Part shown: piece by piece, positions 35,763 through 44,645 of the stretch | Numbering within the stretch: the first letter of the stretch is position 1 | How the letters are laid out: each line of letters begins with the position of its first letter | From: Pseudomonas sp. MPC6 | GTDB taxonomy: Bacteria; Pseudomonadota; Gammaproteobacteria; Pseudomonadales; Pseudomonadaceae | DNA length: 64,000 nt | Assembly (NCBI RefSeq): GCF_006094435.1 | Contig: NZ_CP034782.1 | Span: forward strand, 1-64,000 | Reading direction: 5' to 3' | The notes under the pieces: generated by a model | What the model was told of the DNA's origin: nothing | Database searches by the model: none | What the model saw: only the letters and a program-made list of their open reading frames with translations | Program-made: the position numbers and the translations under genes

Positions 35763-36758
35763 TCACTGCGCCTTTGTTTGATCCAGCCATTGCGAAATGG
35801 CACGAGCGGTATTGGGAAGGGTCAGCGGGGTTTGCTCGCCGCTCGTGTTCACCACCGTGGGAGTGCCCAAGAAATTCAGCTTGCGGAATATCTGGTCATT
35901 GGCCGCCACTGCTGCTTCGCCTTCGGGGCAAGTAGCCGCATCGATGCGATCACCCTTGACGATTTTCTTCCAATAGCTGGCACGGTCTTCTGGCTTGGCA
36001 CAAAGCATTTGTGCAATCGCGGTGCTGGACTCAGGCCCGCCGATCACCGATACCGGGAAAAGCTGAATGGTGTAGTCGGCGGAGAGCTTTTCAAGTTCTG
36101 GTTCAAAATTGCGGCAATGCGGGCACGACGGGTCAGAGAACACGAAAACCGTCCCCTTGCCCCCCTGTGAAAGCTGTACAGCGTACTTTCCAGCCTTCGT
36201 ACCAGCACTGATGGCTTGCTTAACGATTGATGGGTCAGCAGCTGGTGGAAGCCCCGGAATGTTGCCTAGCTGCATATTCTGGAGATTCTGAGGTTGTTGT
36301 GGCGGTACGAAGCCAGGTTGCGTTGCCCCCGGGTTGTAAACAGGTTGCTCATTAACTTGGCCTGGGTTGCCAGCTGCAGCTTGAGAAGTGATACCGGTCA
36401 TTCGGGCGGCGTACATGTTCAAGCCCAAGGCGAAGATCAAACCTAATGCAGGCAGTAATCCCCACTTAACAGCCCCCTTCACTCGGCTGAATAACACTCG
36501 ACGCCGGGTGAAACGGTCGAGGGCGTGTTGCATTGCTTCAAAAGCATTTCCTGCCAGCGCTTCGGATCCAAACTCCTCAAGCAGGCACTCGTGATTCGCA
36601 CCTTGGGTAGGGTTGGACCAGAGCAGACGTTTTCCATCGAGACGAACCTGGACACTGTCGTTCAACGACAGAGCGGTAACAGCGCGGCGCTCGCCGGTCG
36701 ATCCGAAGTGAACGTGGAGAGCCAAATCGTATTGGCGAATTCTGTCGCGATTTTTCAT
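35763..36758 (-). CDS. trbB: TrbB-like DsbC/thioredoxin-fold protein
   Basis: The 331-residue protein has a cytoplasmic N-terminal domain, a membrane helix (~residues 103-122, 'WGLLPALGLIFALGLNMYAA'), a Pro/Gln-rich linker and a periplasmic DsbC/G-type thioredoxin domain with the redox motif 'SCPHC' (~residue 212) and cis-Pro loop 'FLGTPTVV'. TrbB of I-type plasmids is a disulfide isomerase for transfer proteins, several of which here have Cys (e.g. TraW). It overlaps trbA by 4 bp. Confidence 0.85.
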   Translation of the reverse strand: MKNRDRIRQYDLALHVHFGSTGERRAVTALSLNDSVQVRLDGKRLLWSNPTQGANHECLLEEFGSEALAGNAFEAMQHALDRFTRRRVLFSRVKGAVKWGLLPALGLIFALGLNMYAARMTGITSQAAAGNPGQVNEQPVYNPGATQPGFVPPQQPQNLQNMQLGNIPGLPPAADPSIVKQAISAGTKAGKYAVQLSQGGKGTVFVFSDPSCPHCRNFEPELEKLSADYTIQLFPVSVIGGPESSTAIAQMLCAKPEDRASYWKKIVKGDRIDAATCPEGEAAVAANDQIFRKLNFLGTPTVVNTSGEQTPLTLPNTARAISQWLDQTKAQ

Positions 36759-37885
36759 TGTGTATCTCCTTGTTGGGCAACCAAACCTAGTTTGGCGAGG
36801 TATTTTTCGACGCCATCAATCGCGTCTTCAATGGAAGGCTCCGTGAGGCGATAGCCCACGTTTTCTGCGTACTCTTCCCACTGCATCTGGGTGAAAACAG
36901 CACCTTGCTCAAGAAAAGGAGCCTTGCGCAGGCCGATGTTCAAGGCATAGAAAAGGCTCCGGTCCATCCCCTTTAACCAACGGAACTGGGAAGAGGGCAA
37001 CTTGCCACTTTTGGATGCGAGCTTGTGCATGGCGAACAGCATCGTTCCGGGGTAGGGGTGACGGAGGAGCCAAGCCTGAGCGTCAGGGTGAGCCGCATAT
37101 TTTTTGAATGCGGTGTCGGTTAAACCGAGGTTCGGATAACCTTTCTTTCCTTCAAACGTGCCCGTGTGACAAGAGCGGTTGAGATCGTCCAGGAGATGCT
37201 GCGCAACGCGGATATCTTTCCCGTCTGAGAAGAGGCGTGCGCCAAACACTGCGAACAAGGCGCGTTCCGTAGGACTCAAATCGTTGAGAGATGCGACCGG
37301 AGTACCTAAAAAATCGATCATGAGTTGGCCGCAGCGCTCGCGATCTAGTTTGTGATTGACGATCAGTCCATGTTCAAGAGCCCATTCTTCCGGATGCACA
37401 GCACTGCGATGCTCGACCGGATCATCATTCAACAAAAGTGTCTGGGGGTTGCCGTAGTACAGGGAGGGAATAATTGCCGGGGAGTGCTTGGACATGATCC
37501 AAGGCAATGTTTCAACCGTGACCTTACGACGAGTTTTGTTCATCGGGTGACGGTGAGCTGCAAGAAAGCCACGGGCAATGATGACAAGCGGAATGATGAT
37601 GTAGAAATACCCGGCTTTGTTGAGCATGATTAAAAGCTCGGGAAAAGTAACCCGTGCAGGGTACATGGCCATGCTCGCGGCCTGAGCTCGCCACTCTCGA
37701 ATTACTTCAGGCATGAATGGCCAATCGAACACGGCGAGCTGATACCAAACCCATTTCAAGGACCAATAACTGATGGTTCCATGCCAGCGATGCCAAAACA
37801 TCCAACCAAATGCGACTGGCAGGGCGATCAAGACAACCCACACGACCCCCATACCCTCGGACTGATTTTGTCCATGTCTAGCCAT
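36755..37885 (-). CDS. trbA: TrbA/DotM (IcmP) coupling-complex membrane protein
   Basis: The 376-residue protein has three membrane helices ('VVWVVLIALPVAFGWMFWH' at ~14-32, ~45-60 and ~90-110) and a conserved cytoplasmic domain from 'WALEHGLIVNHKLDRERCGQ' to 'LRKAPFLEQGAVFTQMQWEEYA'. This is DotM/TrbA, partner of the DotL coupling ATPase; its cytoplasmic domain recognises substrates in Legionella. Operon order trbA-trbB-trbC matches I-type plasmids, with the primase inserted between trbB and trbC. Confidence 0.9.
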   Translation of the reverse strand: MARHGQNQSEGMGVVWVVLIALPVAFGWMFWHRWHGTISYWSLKWVWYQLAVFDWPFMPEVIREWRAQAASMAMYPARVTFPELLIMLNKAGYFYIIIPLVIIARGFLAAHRHPMNKTRRKVTVETLPWIMSKHSPAIIPSLYYGNPQTLLLNDDPVEHRSAVHPEEWALEHGLIVNHKLDRERCGQLMIDFLGTPVASLNDLSPTERALFAVFGARLFSDGKDIRVAQHLLDDLNRSCHTGTFEGKKGYPNLGLTDTAFKKYAAHPDAQAWLLRHPYPGTMLFAMHKLASKSGKLPSSQFRWLKGMDRSLFYALNIGLRKAPFLEQGAVFTQMQWEEYAENVGYRLTEPSIEDAIDGVEKYLAKLGLVAQQGDTQ

Positions 37886-37893
37886 GAATCCTC

Positions 37894-38292
37894 CTAGAAC
37901 TTGAGCGAGTTGTTATAAACGCGCTCGATGTACGGGTATTTGTACTTCGGTGTCCTGGAGTGGTAATGCCCAACCCCATCCCAGAAGCTGCCATTCGCCT
38001 GGTTGATCTCGTACCGCAAAATGTATGCAGCGGCGCGCGCGGACCAGCAAAAGTTCTGCGTGATCATTTGAGGAGAAACGCCGAATTCGCCCTGTAATTT
38101 TTGGGCCCACACGGTGTTGATCTGAAAAGGTCCGTGGTCGACCGTGCCATTTTTGTTTTGGCTCAAGGTCCCGGTACTACCTCCCTCTGTCATCCAAAGA
38201 GCGATCATTACCCTTAAGGGCAAACTGTAATCACGCGCCGCTTCGACCATACATACCGGTACAGGCGGCTCAGCCACAGGAACTGGAATCAT
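37894..38292 (-). CDS. Lytic transglycosylase
   Basis: The 132-residue SLT-family murein-cleaving enzyme is of the kind that opens the cell wall for the transfer apparatus (VirB1-like). The catalytic Glu is in 'ALWMTEGGS' (~residue 37), followed by 'HGPFQINTVWAQKL' and 'AAAYILRYEINQANGSFWDGVGHYHS'. No signal peptide is visible at the annotated start, so it may be exported by another route or start elsewhere. First gene of the trb operon, divergent from topB across operator C. Confidence 0.85.
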   Translation of the reverse strand: MIPVPVAEPPVPVCMVEAARDYSLPLRVMIALWMTEGGSTGTLSQNKNGTVDHGPFQINTVWAQKLQGEFGVSPQMITQNFCWSARAAAYILRYEINQANGSFWDGVGHYHSRTPKYKYPYIERVYNNSLKF

Positions 38293-38325
38293 CGTTTCGT
38301 CCTTTCTCGATCCCTAGCAATGGGT

Positions 38326-38358
38326 TATAATTTTCCGTATGGTAGCCATTCTACGGAA
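38326..38358. promoter_or_regulatory. Divergent promoter region with 26-bp operator (site C)
   Basis: TTCCGTAT-N10-CTACGGAA (38333-38358) matches the palindrome in 15 of 16 positions and lies between the divergent trb and topB operons. TATAAT at 38326-38331 could be the -10 element towards topB; its -35 (TTTCTC) is poor. The site is 40 bp from the transglycosylase start and 75 bp from the topB start. Confidence 0.75.
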
Positions 38359-38433
38359 TTAAGGCAAGTTGAATCAGCCTTCTGCAAATCCGCAAAAACG
38401 CTGATTTCAGCCTCGTTCAGGAAGGAGTTTTTA

Positions 38434-40968
38434 ATGGAAAAGGTATTGTGGATTGCTGAGAAAGAGTCTCAGCTTTCTCAGGGTATTTATTCGGCCATCC
38501 CTGGCACCACCGAAGATCGGGGGCCAGGCTGGGCACGCAGAGGCGAGCAATGGTTTATCTGGCTCGATGGCCACGCGTTTCAACAAGCTCCACCCGATCA
38601 CTACCTTCCTGACGATGTACCTTTGACAGCTGGCAATAAAAAGGTCTGGCGGATGTCAGATTTGCCGATTATCCCGGCAGCCAGGGCTTGGAAGCTTTTA
38701 CCAGACCCTCGCAAGAAGCCTCGTATCGCGAAACTCAAAGAATTGTTGCAGTGGTGTGATGTAGTTCACCACCTCGGCGATCCTGACGAGGAGGGTCAAT
38801 GCCTCGTTGATGAAGCGCTTGAGTATTTCCAGTTCCATAAGCCTGTGCGGCGGGTGCTAATCAACGACTACAACTCCAATAAGATCAAAGAGTCGCTCGC
38901 CAATATCCGCGAAAACACTGAGCCCCTTTTTACTGGGTGGCGACGGTGGGGTCTGGCTCGAAGTCGCTACGATTGGTTGCTGGGCATGAATGGCACACGA
39001 GCGATGACCTTGCGCGGCCGTGAAGTAGGGCAGCAGGGGTTGCTGCCGGTTGGGAGCGTACAGACACCACTGCTCTACATAGCCAGGGAGCGCGACAGGC
39101 TGATCGAAGAATTCCAGCCTCATGCTTACCAAGTAGTTACTGTGCAACTACAACCACCTGAAGGACCGTCCTTTCAAGCTCGGTGGACACCGCGGCCAGA
39201 TCAGTCTGGCCTGGATGAAGATGGGCGTGTAGTTGACTCTCAAGTAGCACAGTCCATCGCAGAACGGGTAAAGGGCCGCAGCGGCTCTGTTACCCAATGC
39301 GCTATCACCGACAAAAGCAAGAAACCCCCGCTTCCTCTTTCCATGAACGAGCTGCAGATGGAAGGTTTCAGCCGGTATGACTATTCCGCTCAGGAAGTCA
39401 TGGAAGCGGCTCAGAAGCTGTATGACACATACAAAGTCATGACATATCCGAGAACGGATGTCCGCTACCTGTCGGAAGCCCACCACGAAGAAGCTGCTGC
39501 AGTGATCGGGGCAGTGCTGCAAATTCGGCCTGACCTGAACCAGCTGGCTGACCTCATCGATCCTTCCCACAAATCCGCAGCTTTCAATGATGCGAAAGTT
39601 CGTACGCCAACCGGCGAGCCGACACCCCACCACGGGATCGTGCCCTCCATCCCGGAAAAAATGGTGAACCCGGCTGAGTGGACAGAATGTGAGCGGAACG
39701 TCTACGAGCTGGTCATTCGTGCATACCTGGCTCAATTTGCCAGCGATTACAAATACCGGGCCGCAACGCTGCAGGTGGATATTGAAGGTGAAGCTTTCTC
39801 GGCCAGCGGCACCACACCCGTGCAAATGGGTTGGAAAGCAATCTATCAGGAGCCGCCACCTTTGGACGAAGCAGAACCGGCAGAGGACAACCTTCCCACG
39901 CTGACGTTGCCAGCGCTGAGTGAAGGGGACACTGTCGCATGCTTGTCTTGCGAACAAGTCGAGCAAATGACCACGCCACCACCCCGCCTCGATGACAATA
40001 TGCTGCTGGATGCGATGAAGAACGTGCACAGGTACGTGGTCGATTCGGAGCTTCGTAAACTGCTCAAAGAGGGTGAGGGCATCGGAACGACCTCGACCCG
40101 TGCCGGCATTATTGCGGACATGAAAAAGCGCGAGCTTTTCGTACCAGCGCCCAAGGGCAAGAAAAAACTGATGACCAGTGCTCAGGCTAGAAACCTCATC
40201 GACGCTCTACCGATGAAGGTTAAAGATCCTGCACAGGCGGGACACTTCAAACAATCTCTGGATCAGGTCGCAAGTGGCACGCTCACCCATACAGCATTTA
40301 TTGAGTATGCCGAACGCTTTGTTCGTGACGTGGTTGAAGTTGCGAAAGTAGCTGAAATGGCAGCCCTACCACCTGTTCCAGGAGAGCAAATTCCTTGCCC
40401 CAACTGCGCAGGCGAGCTACAGAACAAAGGTAAACGTACTGTTTGCAGTCAGTGCGAATTTGTTCTCTGGCACGAAGCATTCGGTAAGCTACTAGGAGCA
40501 AAGGATATTGAAGCCTTGCTGAAAAAGGGCGAAACGCGGCTACTTCAAAACTTAATCGGACGTGAAAAACAAAAGAAATTCTCGGCTCGCCTGTCCCTGG
40601 ATCGCACAACCGGGAAAACTAAGCCCCTCTTTGATCAACCCGGAGTAGCAACTTCAAAATCAGGAACCTCAACAACGGTGCAATCAACGCTTGCACCGCT
40701 TAACTGTCCTCGATGCCAGACAATTCTTGTCCTTACCGGGAAGATGCTCGAATGCCCATCGTGCCAATTCAAATTATTTTCAGAAATGCTGGGCAGAGCC
40801 TTGAATGATGCTGAATTGAAAGCACTCGTTACGGATGGAATCACCAACAATCTGAGTGGTTTCACCAGCAAAAACACCAAGCGTGCATTTTCTGCAAAAC
40901 TCAAACTCAACCGGGAAAACTGGAAAGTAGAGTTTGAATTTGAAAAAAAAGGTGCCGACCGTGCCTAA
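38434..40968 (+). CDS. topB: DNA topoisomerase III-like enzyme
   Basis: The 844-residue type IA topoisomerase resembles TraE of RP4. The TOPRIM domain has 'VLWIAEKESQLSQ' at the N-terminus and 'HLGDPDEEGQ' (~112). The active-site Tyr lies in 'KVMTYPRTDVRYLS' (~337), and 'EGIGTTSTRAGIIADM' follows. The C-terminus has two zinc ribbons, 'CPNCAGELQNKGKRTVCSQC' and 'CPRCQTILVL' with 'CPSC'. It would decatenate or relax strands during transfer. ATG 38434 follows GGAAGGAG; the longer frame from 38320 covers the operator and is not used. First gene of a seven-gene operon. Confidence 0.93.
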   Translation: MEKVLWIAEKESQLSQGIYSAIPGTTEDRGPGWARRGEQWFIWLDGHAFQQAPPDHYLPDDVPLTAGNKKVWRMSDLPIIPAARAWKLLPDPRKKPRIAKLKELLQWCDVVHHLGDPDEEGQCLVDEALEYFQFHKPVRRVLINDYNSNKIKESLANIRENTEPLFTGWRRWGLARSRYDWLLGMNGTRAMTLRGREVGQQGLLPVGSVQTPLLYIARERDRLIEEFQPHAYQVVTVQLQPPEGPSFQARWTPRPDQSGLDEDGRVVDSQVAQSIAERVKGRSGSVTQCAITDKSKKPPLPLSMNELQMEGFSRYDYSAQEVMEAAQKLYDTYKVMTYPRTDVRYLSEAHHEEAAAVIGAVLQIRPDLNQLADLIDPSHKSAAFNDAKVRTPTGEPTPHHGIVPSIPEKMVNPAEWTECERNVYELVIRAYLAQFASDYKYRAATLQVDIEGEAFSASGTTPVQMGWKAIYQEPPPLDEAEPAEDNLPTLTLPALSEGDTVACLSCEQVEQMTTPPPRLDDNMLLDAMKNVHRYVVDSELRKLLKEGEGIGTTSTRAGIIADMKKRELFVPAPKGKKKLMTSAQARNLIDALPMKVKDPAQAGHFKQSLDQVASGTLTHTAFIEYAERFVRDVVEVAKVAEMAALPPVPGEQIPCPNCAGELQNKGKRTVCSQCEFVLWHEAFGKLLGAKDIEALLKKGETRLLQNLIGREKQKKFSARLSLDRTTGKTKPLFDQPGVATSKSGTSTTVQSTLAPLNCPRCQTILVLTGKMLECPSCQFKLFSEMLGRALNDAELKALVTDGITNNLSGFTSKNTKRAFSAKLKLNRENWKVEFEFEKKGADRA

Positions 40969-41016
40969 GTCCGAACACCCAAATCGACCACCTGGCTGGT
41001 GAGAAAGGAGCAATAC

Positions 41017-41397
41017 ATGTTTATACGTCTGTTTCCTCTGGTCCTCGCAATTCTGATTGCGGGTTGCGATCAGTCAGAAAATCAGCATGAACAAGAAGGT
41101 GTGCAACGACAGCTGATTCAGGGTATGCACGCAGAATTCTTCAAAGTCGCTGATGGGAATAACAGTTGGTTTGAAGTTGCTATATCAGTCGATAACAGCA
41201 AAACATTCAGGATGCCTGTTTTCTTCTCCCAGAATGGAAAGCTCGTCAACGTTACCGATTCCCAAGCACAATCCATCTTTGACAACTGGCTCAAAGAGCG
41301 CGCCAAAAATATTGCTGCGTTCGGCTCGCTTGATGAACAGAGCGGCATGAAAGATCCATTCCTAGCGCTTGATGTAAAACGCTGGGAGAAGAAATGA
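41017..41397 (+). CDS. Small lipoprotein
   Basis: The 126-residue product starts with a lipoprotein signal peptide ('LFPLVLAILIAGC'), Cys at ~17, and a mature part without known domain ('LVNVTDSQAQSIFDNWLKE'). GAAAGGAG precedes ATG 41017. It could be an entry-blocking or envelope accessory; no function is assigned. It overlaps the next gene by four bases. Confidence 0.65.
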   Translation: MFIRLFPLVLAILIAGCDQSENQHEQEGVQRQLIQGMHAEFFKVADGNNSWFEVAISVDNSKTFRMPVFFSQNGKLVNVTDSQAQSIFDNWLKERAKNIAAFGSLDEQSGMKDPFLALDVKRWEKK

Positions 41398-41774
41398 TGT
41401 TTAACGAAGATGACATGAAGTTTGTTCCTGCGTATTACGCGGCGAATGGAAAAGGCCAACATGTACCCTTCATCGTGTCCTTGATGATGGTCGATGATCA
41501 GAACAAGGCTGCATTACCACCGGCCGTTTCAGCGTCGATAGACAGAACGCTAAGCATCACAGGAACGGAAGGGGTGGCTTTCGCGAACGTCTACAACGTC
41601 GAACGGCTCGAAGTCGTTGTACCAGCTCATATTGACCGGGCGATGAAGATTCTCGGGGCTCTGGTGCTTTTCCGTTGCGAAAGCCCTGAGACAGCCGAAA
41701 ACCTGATGGGGGTGATGAATGAGGCCTACACCCTCACCTTGGTCAAGGATCAGCGGAGCGCGTCTGATGAATAG
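41394..41774 (+). CDS. Hypothetical protein
   Basis: The 126-residue soluble protein ('FVPAYYAANGKGQHVPFIVS', 'AHIDRAMKILGALVLFRCES') has no recognised family. Its start overlaps the preceding stop and its end overlaps the following start, indicating translational coupling within the topB operon. Confidence 0.6.
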   Translation: MMFNEDDMKFVPAYYAANGKGQHVPFIVSLMMVDDQNKAALPPAVSASIDRTLSITGTEGVAFANVYNVERLEVVVPAHIDRAMKILGALVLFRCESPETAENLMGVMNEAYTLTLVKDQRSASDE

Positions 41775-42213
41775 ACAGAGGATTTGGCGTACCACTGTGG
41801 GGGTGGGCAGTTTACTCATTGGTCTTTCCTATGCAGTGCTGACAGTCCGTAACGGTTTCAGTGTCGCCGGCGAACTGGTACACGCAACGCTGTTTTTCGC
41901 AGCCGGTATTGCTCTGCTTCATTACACATTCAAGTCTCAGCATGAGGGCTCGCAAATGCCAGGTCCATTGACTAGCCAGCAGGTCGCAGAATACGAATGC
42001 GCGATGGAAACCATCGGAAACGCAATCGCAGCACGATCTCAGGCAATCCATGAAGAGAGGGCCAATCCTGAGCCCAACAAAGAGCGACTGGATAGATTGC
42101 GTCAGGAGCAGGCTGAGCTTGTTCTTGAGAGGAGCAGAATTTCGATAGATGACGTCGACAGCGTGCGTCGAGTCATCGCGCATTATGGCGCCCAGGTACG
42201 GGCTCAGATTTAA
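41767..42213 (+). CDS. Hypothetical membrane protein
   Basis: The 148-residue product has two membrane helices (~10-30 and ~35-55: 'TVGVGSLLIGLSYAVLTV', 'ATLFFAAGIALLHYTF') and a helical, charged cytoplasmic part ('RLDRLRQEQAELVLERSRI'). ATG 41767 (CGGAGCG upstream) is preferred to the longer frame. No family recognised. Confidence 0.6.
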   Translation: MNRQRIWRTTVGVGSLLIGLSYAVLTVRNGFSVAGELVHATLFFAAGIALLHYTFKSQHEGSQMPGPLTSQQVAEYECAMETIGNAIAARSQAIHEERANPEPNKERLDRLRQEQAELVLERSRISIDDVDSVRRVIAHYGAQVRAQI

Positions 42214-42222
42214 GGACTGACC

Positions 42223-43737
42223 ATGGACGATCAGAACAAGGGTATGAGCGTTGATGAGGCACAAGAGGTCGTTGATCGCTTCTTGGCCGACTACAATGGA
42301 AATATCCCCCTGAGGAATATAGTCAGGGCGAAACAGGAGGACATTTATGGGCCACAAGCATCTCGTGACAAAATCGGAATCCGAATCGACGGAGCGTACC
42401 ACCCAGGAAGCGGACTCATCACCATTGTCGCTTCCAATATGGGTGACGAAGGGGCCATCCTCCGAAACTTGCGCCACGAGCTCCTCGGGCATTATGGGCT
42501 CAACACCTTCAATCCCGAAGAAAAAAGGACGCTTCTGGCTCGCGTTCTTGAAACGCGCTACGAACCAACGCTAAGCCATATCTGGGCTTATGTTGACGAT
42601 AATTATCGTGACAAAAGTGAACTGCACCGGGCCGAGGAAGTATTCGCGTTCGTAGCCGAAGACGAACGATCGTTCCTCGGGCGGGCCTGGGACAAAACCC
42701 GCGCGGCCATGCAGAAAGTCCTCAAGGTGGCGGGCCTCGTCAGCGACAAGTCCCTCTCGATTCATGAGCTGCGCATCGAGGCTCTGGCCATCGCAAAAGG
42801 AATCAAAGCTGGCGAGAGGCTACAGCAGACATTCCCTAAAGACGATCAGTCTCAATTCAGACTCGAAGCAGACGAACATCGGCTTATCTTCGAGGACATC
42901 GCCCAGCACGCAATGATGCTGAGTAAACCCGTCCAGCAACCGGTGGCAATCATCCTTGGCGGTCAACCTGGTGCGGGAAAAGCAGCACTCAGCAGCCATG
43001 CGACCGCCGAGCTGGGTGGTAACACCATCAAAATTGACGCAGATGAGCTTCGCAAGTATCACCCCCATCTATTAAAGCTGATGCGCGAAAACGACCGCGA
43101 TGCAGCAGATCTTACCCACCGTGACGCTGCAGGCTGGGCGGTAAAGCTTACAAACCTGGCAATCAAAGAGCATCGGAACCTGGTCATCGACGGAACGATG
43201 CGCGATCCAGATAGCTTGGCCAAGCTCTGCGGCAAACTGCAATCAGCCGGATACCGCGTCGACGCGCGCGTATTGGCCGTCAATGACCTGGTTAGCCGTT
43301 TAAGCATCCACCATCGTTACGAGCTGCAGCACGAGGCTAACGGGTTTGGTCGTTGGTCCAACCGCGTTAACCACGATCTGGCTTTTGTAGGACTTCCGGT
43401 CACTGTTGACCGGTTGGAATCCTGCAACTTGGTCGACCGAATGTACGTGACGAACCGAAGCGGGACAGACCTCTATGACAATTTTCGGTCGACAAGTGGA
43501 TGGGAGCAAACCCCCGTCCAAGGCCGAATGCATGTTGACACTGAAAGGTCCAGAGCCTGGACGCAGGCCGAGCGCGCATCCTTCGATCTAACGCTTGATC
43601 TTGTGCAATCGAAGATGAACCGGCGTCAAGCAGGGGAGGGGGATCTTGCCGCGCTTGCGGCCATCCGTGCTGACTACAACCGAACACTGACAATTATCAC
43701 TCGCGCCCAGGTCGCAACTCCGATCAAACCGAGATGA
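42223..43737 (+). CDS. Metallopeptidase-zeta kinase fusion (polyvalent-type)
   Basis: The 504-residue product combines two modules. Residues ~1-130 contain 'LRNLRHELLGHYGLNTF', the His-Glu-x3-His metallopeptidase signature found in polyvalent proteins of conjugative elements. Residues ~235-430 form a zeta-toxin-like kinase with 'AIILGGQPGAGKAALS', 'TIKIDADELRKYHPHL' and 'RNLVIDGTMRDPDS'. Zeta toxins phosphorylate UDP-N-acetylglucosamine. The usual Ser/Thr after Gly-Lys in the P-loop is Ala here (GAGKAA), so kinase activity is doubtful. No epsilon antitoxin is recognisable beside it. Such proteins may be delivered with the DNA (inference). It sits in the topB operon. Confidence 0.7.
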   Translation: MDDQNKGMSVDEAQEVVDRFLADYNGNIPLRNIVRAKQEDIYGPQASRDKIGIRIDGAYHPGSGLITIVASNMGDEGAILRNLRHELLGHYGLNTFNPEEKRTLLARVLETRYEPTLSHIWAYVDDNYRDKSELHRAEEVFAFVAEDERSFLGRAWDKTRAAMQKVLKVAGLVSDKSLSIHELRIEALAIAKGIKAGERLQQTFPKDDQSQFRLEADEHRLIFEDIAQHAMMLSKPVQQPVAIILGGQPGAGKAALSSHATAELGGNTIKIDADELRKYHPHLLKLMRENDRDAADLTHRDAAGWAVKLTNLAIKEHRNLVIDGTMRDPDSLAKLCGKLQSAGYRVDARVLAVNDLVSRLSIHHRYELQHEANGFGRWSNRVNHDLAFVGLPVTVDRLESCNLVDRMYVTNRSGTDLYDNFRSTSGWEQTPVQGRMHVDTERSRAWTQAERASFDLTLDLVQSKMNRRQAGEGDLAALAAIRADYNRTLTIITRAQVATPIKPR

Positions 43738-43795
43738 TGCTACCAAGGACTTCGAGTCCATCAGCAGCCATACGAACCAATGATAAGGGGACGCC

Positions 43796-44131
43796 ATGAA
43801 ACCAGAAGAATTCACTGCAAAATTGAAGACTGCTACTCCGGATCAACTCGAATCATTGAATGATGCTCACTGGAGGTACATCAGTCTCATTGGGCTCGTT
43901 TCTGAAGTGGTCCCTGCAGATGTGGTAGCCGCGGATCAAGAGGAATATCCCCACTTCATCAAACAAAACGGCTCAATGGCCGTTTTCGATGATGCAGATT
44001 GTGAGATTTTTATGGCGGCGATAACAGGTCTTCCTGTTGAGCTTTGCGCAGCTTGGCGGGACAAAGATTTCTATACGCTGCATGGCGAGACGGCTGACGA
44101 AATGGCAGAGCGCCAACACGCACAACCTTGA
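43796..44131 (+). CDS. Hypothetical acidic protein
   Basis: The 111-residue, strongly acidic product ('MKPEEFTAKLKTATPDQLES') follows the zeta-fusion gene by 58 bp, with AGGGGACGCC before the ATG. Its charge and place would suit an antitoxin or small chaperone, but no family is recognised and the idea rests on position only. Confidence 0.55.
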   Translation: MKPEEFTAKLKTATPDQLESLNDAHWRYISLIGLVSEVVPADVVAADQEEYPHFIKQNGSMAVFDDADCEIFMAAITGLPVELCAAWRDKDFYTLHGETADEMAERQHAQP

Positions 44132-44151
44132 AATCTCAGGAGGAATGGCAA

Positions 44152-44538
44152 ATGCAATCCAAATCACTACCAAACCAGGCAACCACATGGGCCGCACTCA
44201 GTACGGTCGTTGAAGAGTTTTCAGATTGGCAGCAACGCTCTGAAAGGAAATTTGCGGATGAGAACACCGAGTACTTGGCTTACTTGATGGACCAGTTGGG
44301 AGCAGAGAGCAAACCACTGATCGGCAATCCTCTTAATCACCCGGTACTCGGGCTGCTTAGTCATATGAGCAGTAAAAACAACCGGATGCGGGAATTACTG
44401 TTTGCCTACCTTGCGATTGTGTTGTCTCAAGATTCAGAGCCCGCTCGCAGGCTAATTGCCGGACAGCGACTGCAGGCCGACCTTCACCCTGAGTACGTGG
44501 CTGCGACCCGCTGCTACGCCAACACCTCAAACGCATAA
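44152..44538 (+). CDS. Hypothetical protein
   Basis: The 128-residue helical protein ('WAALSTVVEEFSDWQQRSER', 'LLFAYLAIVLSQDSEPARRL') has no recognised family. ATG 44152 is preceded by AGGAGGAATGG, better placed than the upstream ATG 44128. Last gene before operator D. Confidence 0.55.
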   Translation: MQSKSLPNQATTWAALSTVVEEFSDWQQRSERKFADENTEYLAYLMDQLGAESKPLIGNPLNHPVLGLLSHMSSKNNRMRELLFAYLAIVLSQDSEPARRLIAGQRLQADLHPEYVAATRCYANTSNA

Positions 44539-44584
44539 CTTCTTACTGAATCCGCGGACGGCTGCACTCAAATGCTGGTAAGAA

Positions 44585-44627
44585 TTGTACTCTGTTACTC
44601 ATTTCGTATAATGACTATGATACGAAC
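44585..44627 (+). promoter_or_regulatory. Promoter with 26-bp operator (site D)
   Basis: TTGTAC (44585-44590) and TATAAT (44607-44612) with 16 bp between form a good sigma-70-type promoter. The palindrome TTTCGTAT-N10-ATACGAAC (44602-44627, 13 of 16 positions) covers the -10 element and ends 18 bp before the ATG at 44646. Confidence 0.72.
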
Positions 44628-44645
44628 TAGACGGAGTACTATAAG

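Noticed and set aside
38320..38433. Longer N-terminus for topoisomerase III
   Set aside because: It would translate across operator C and its -10 element; ATG 38434 has a strong ribosome site and starts the TOPRIM domain as in the family.
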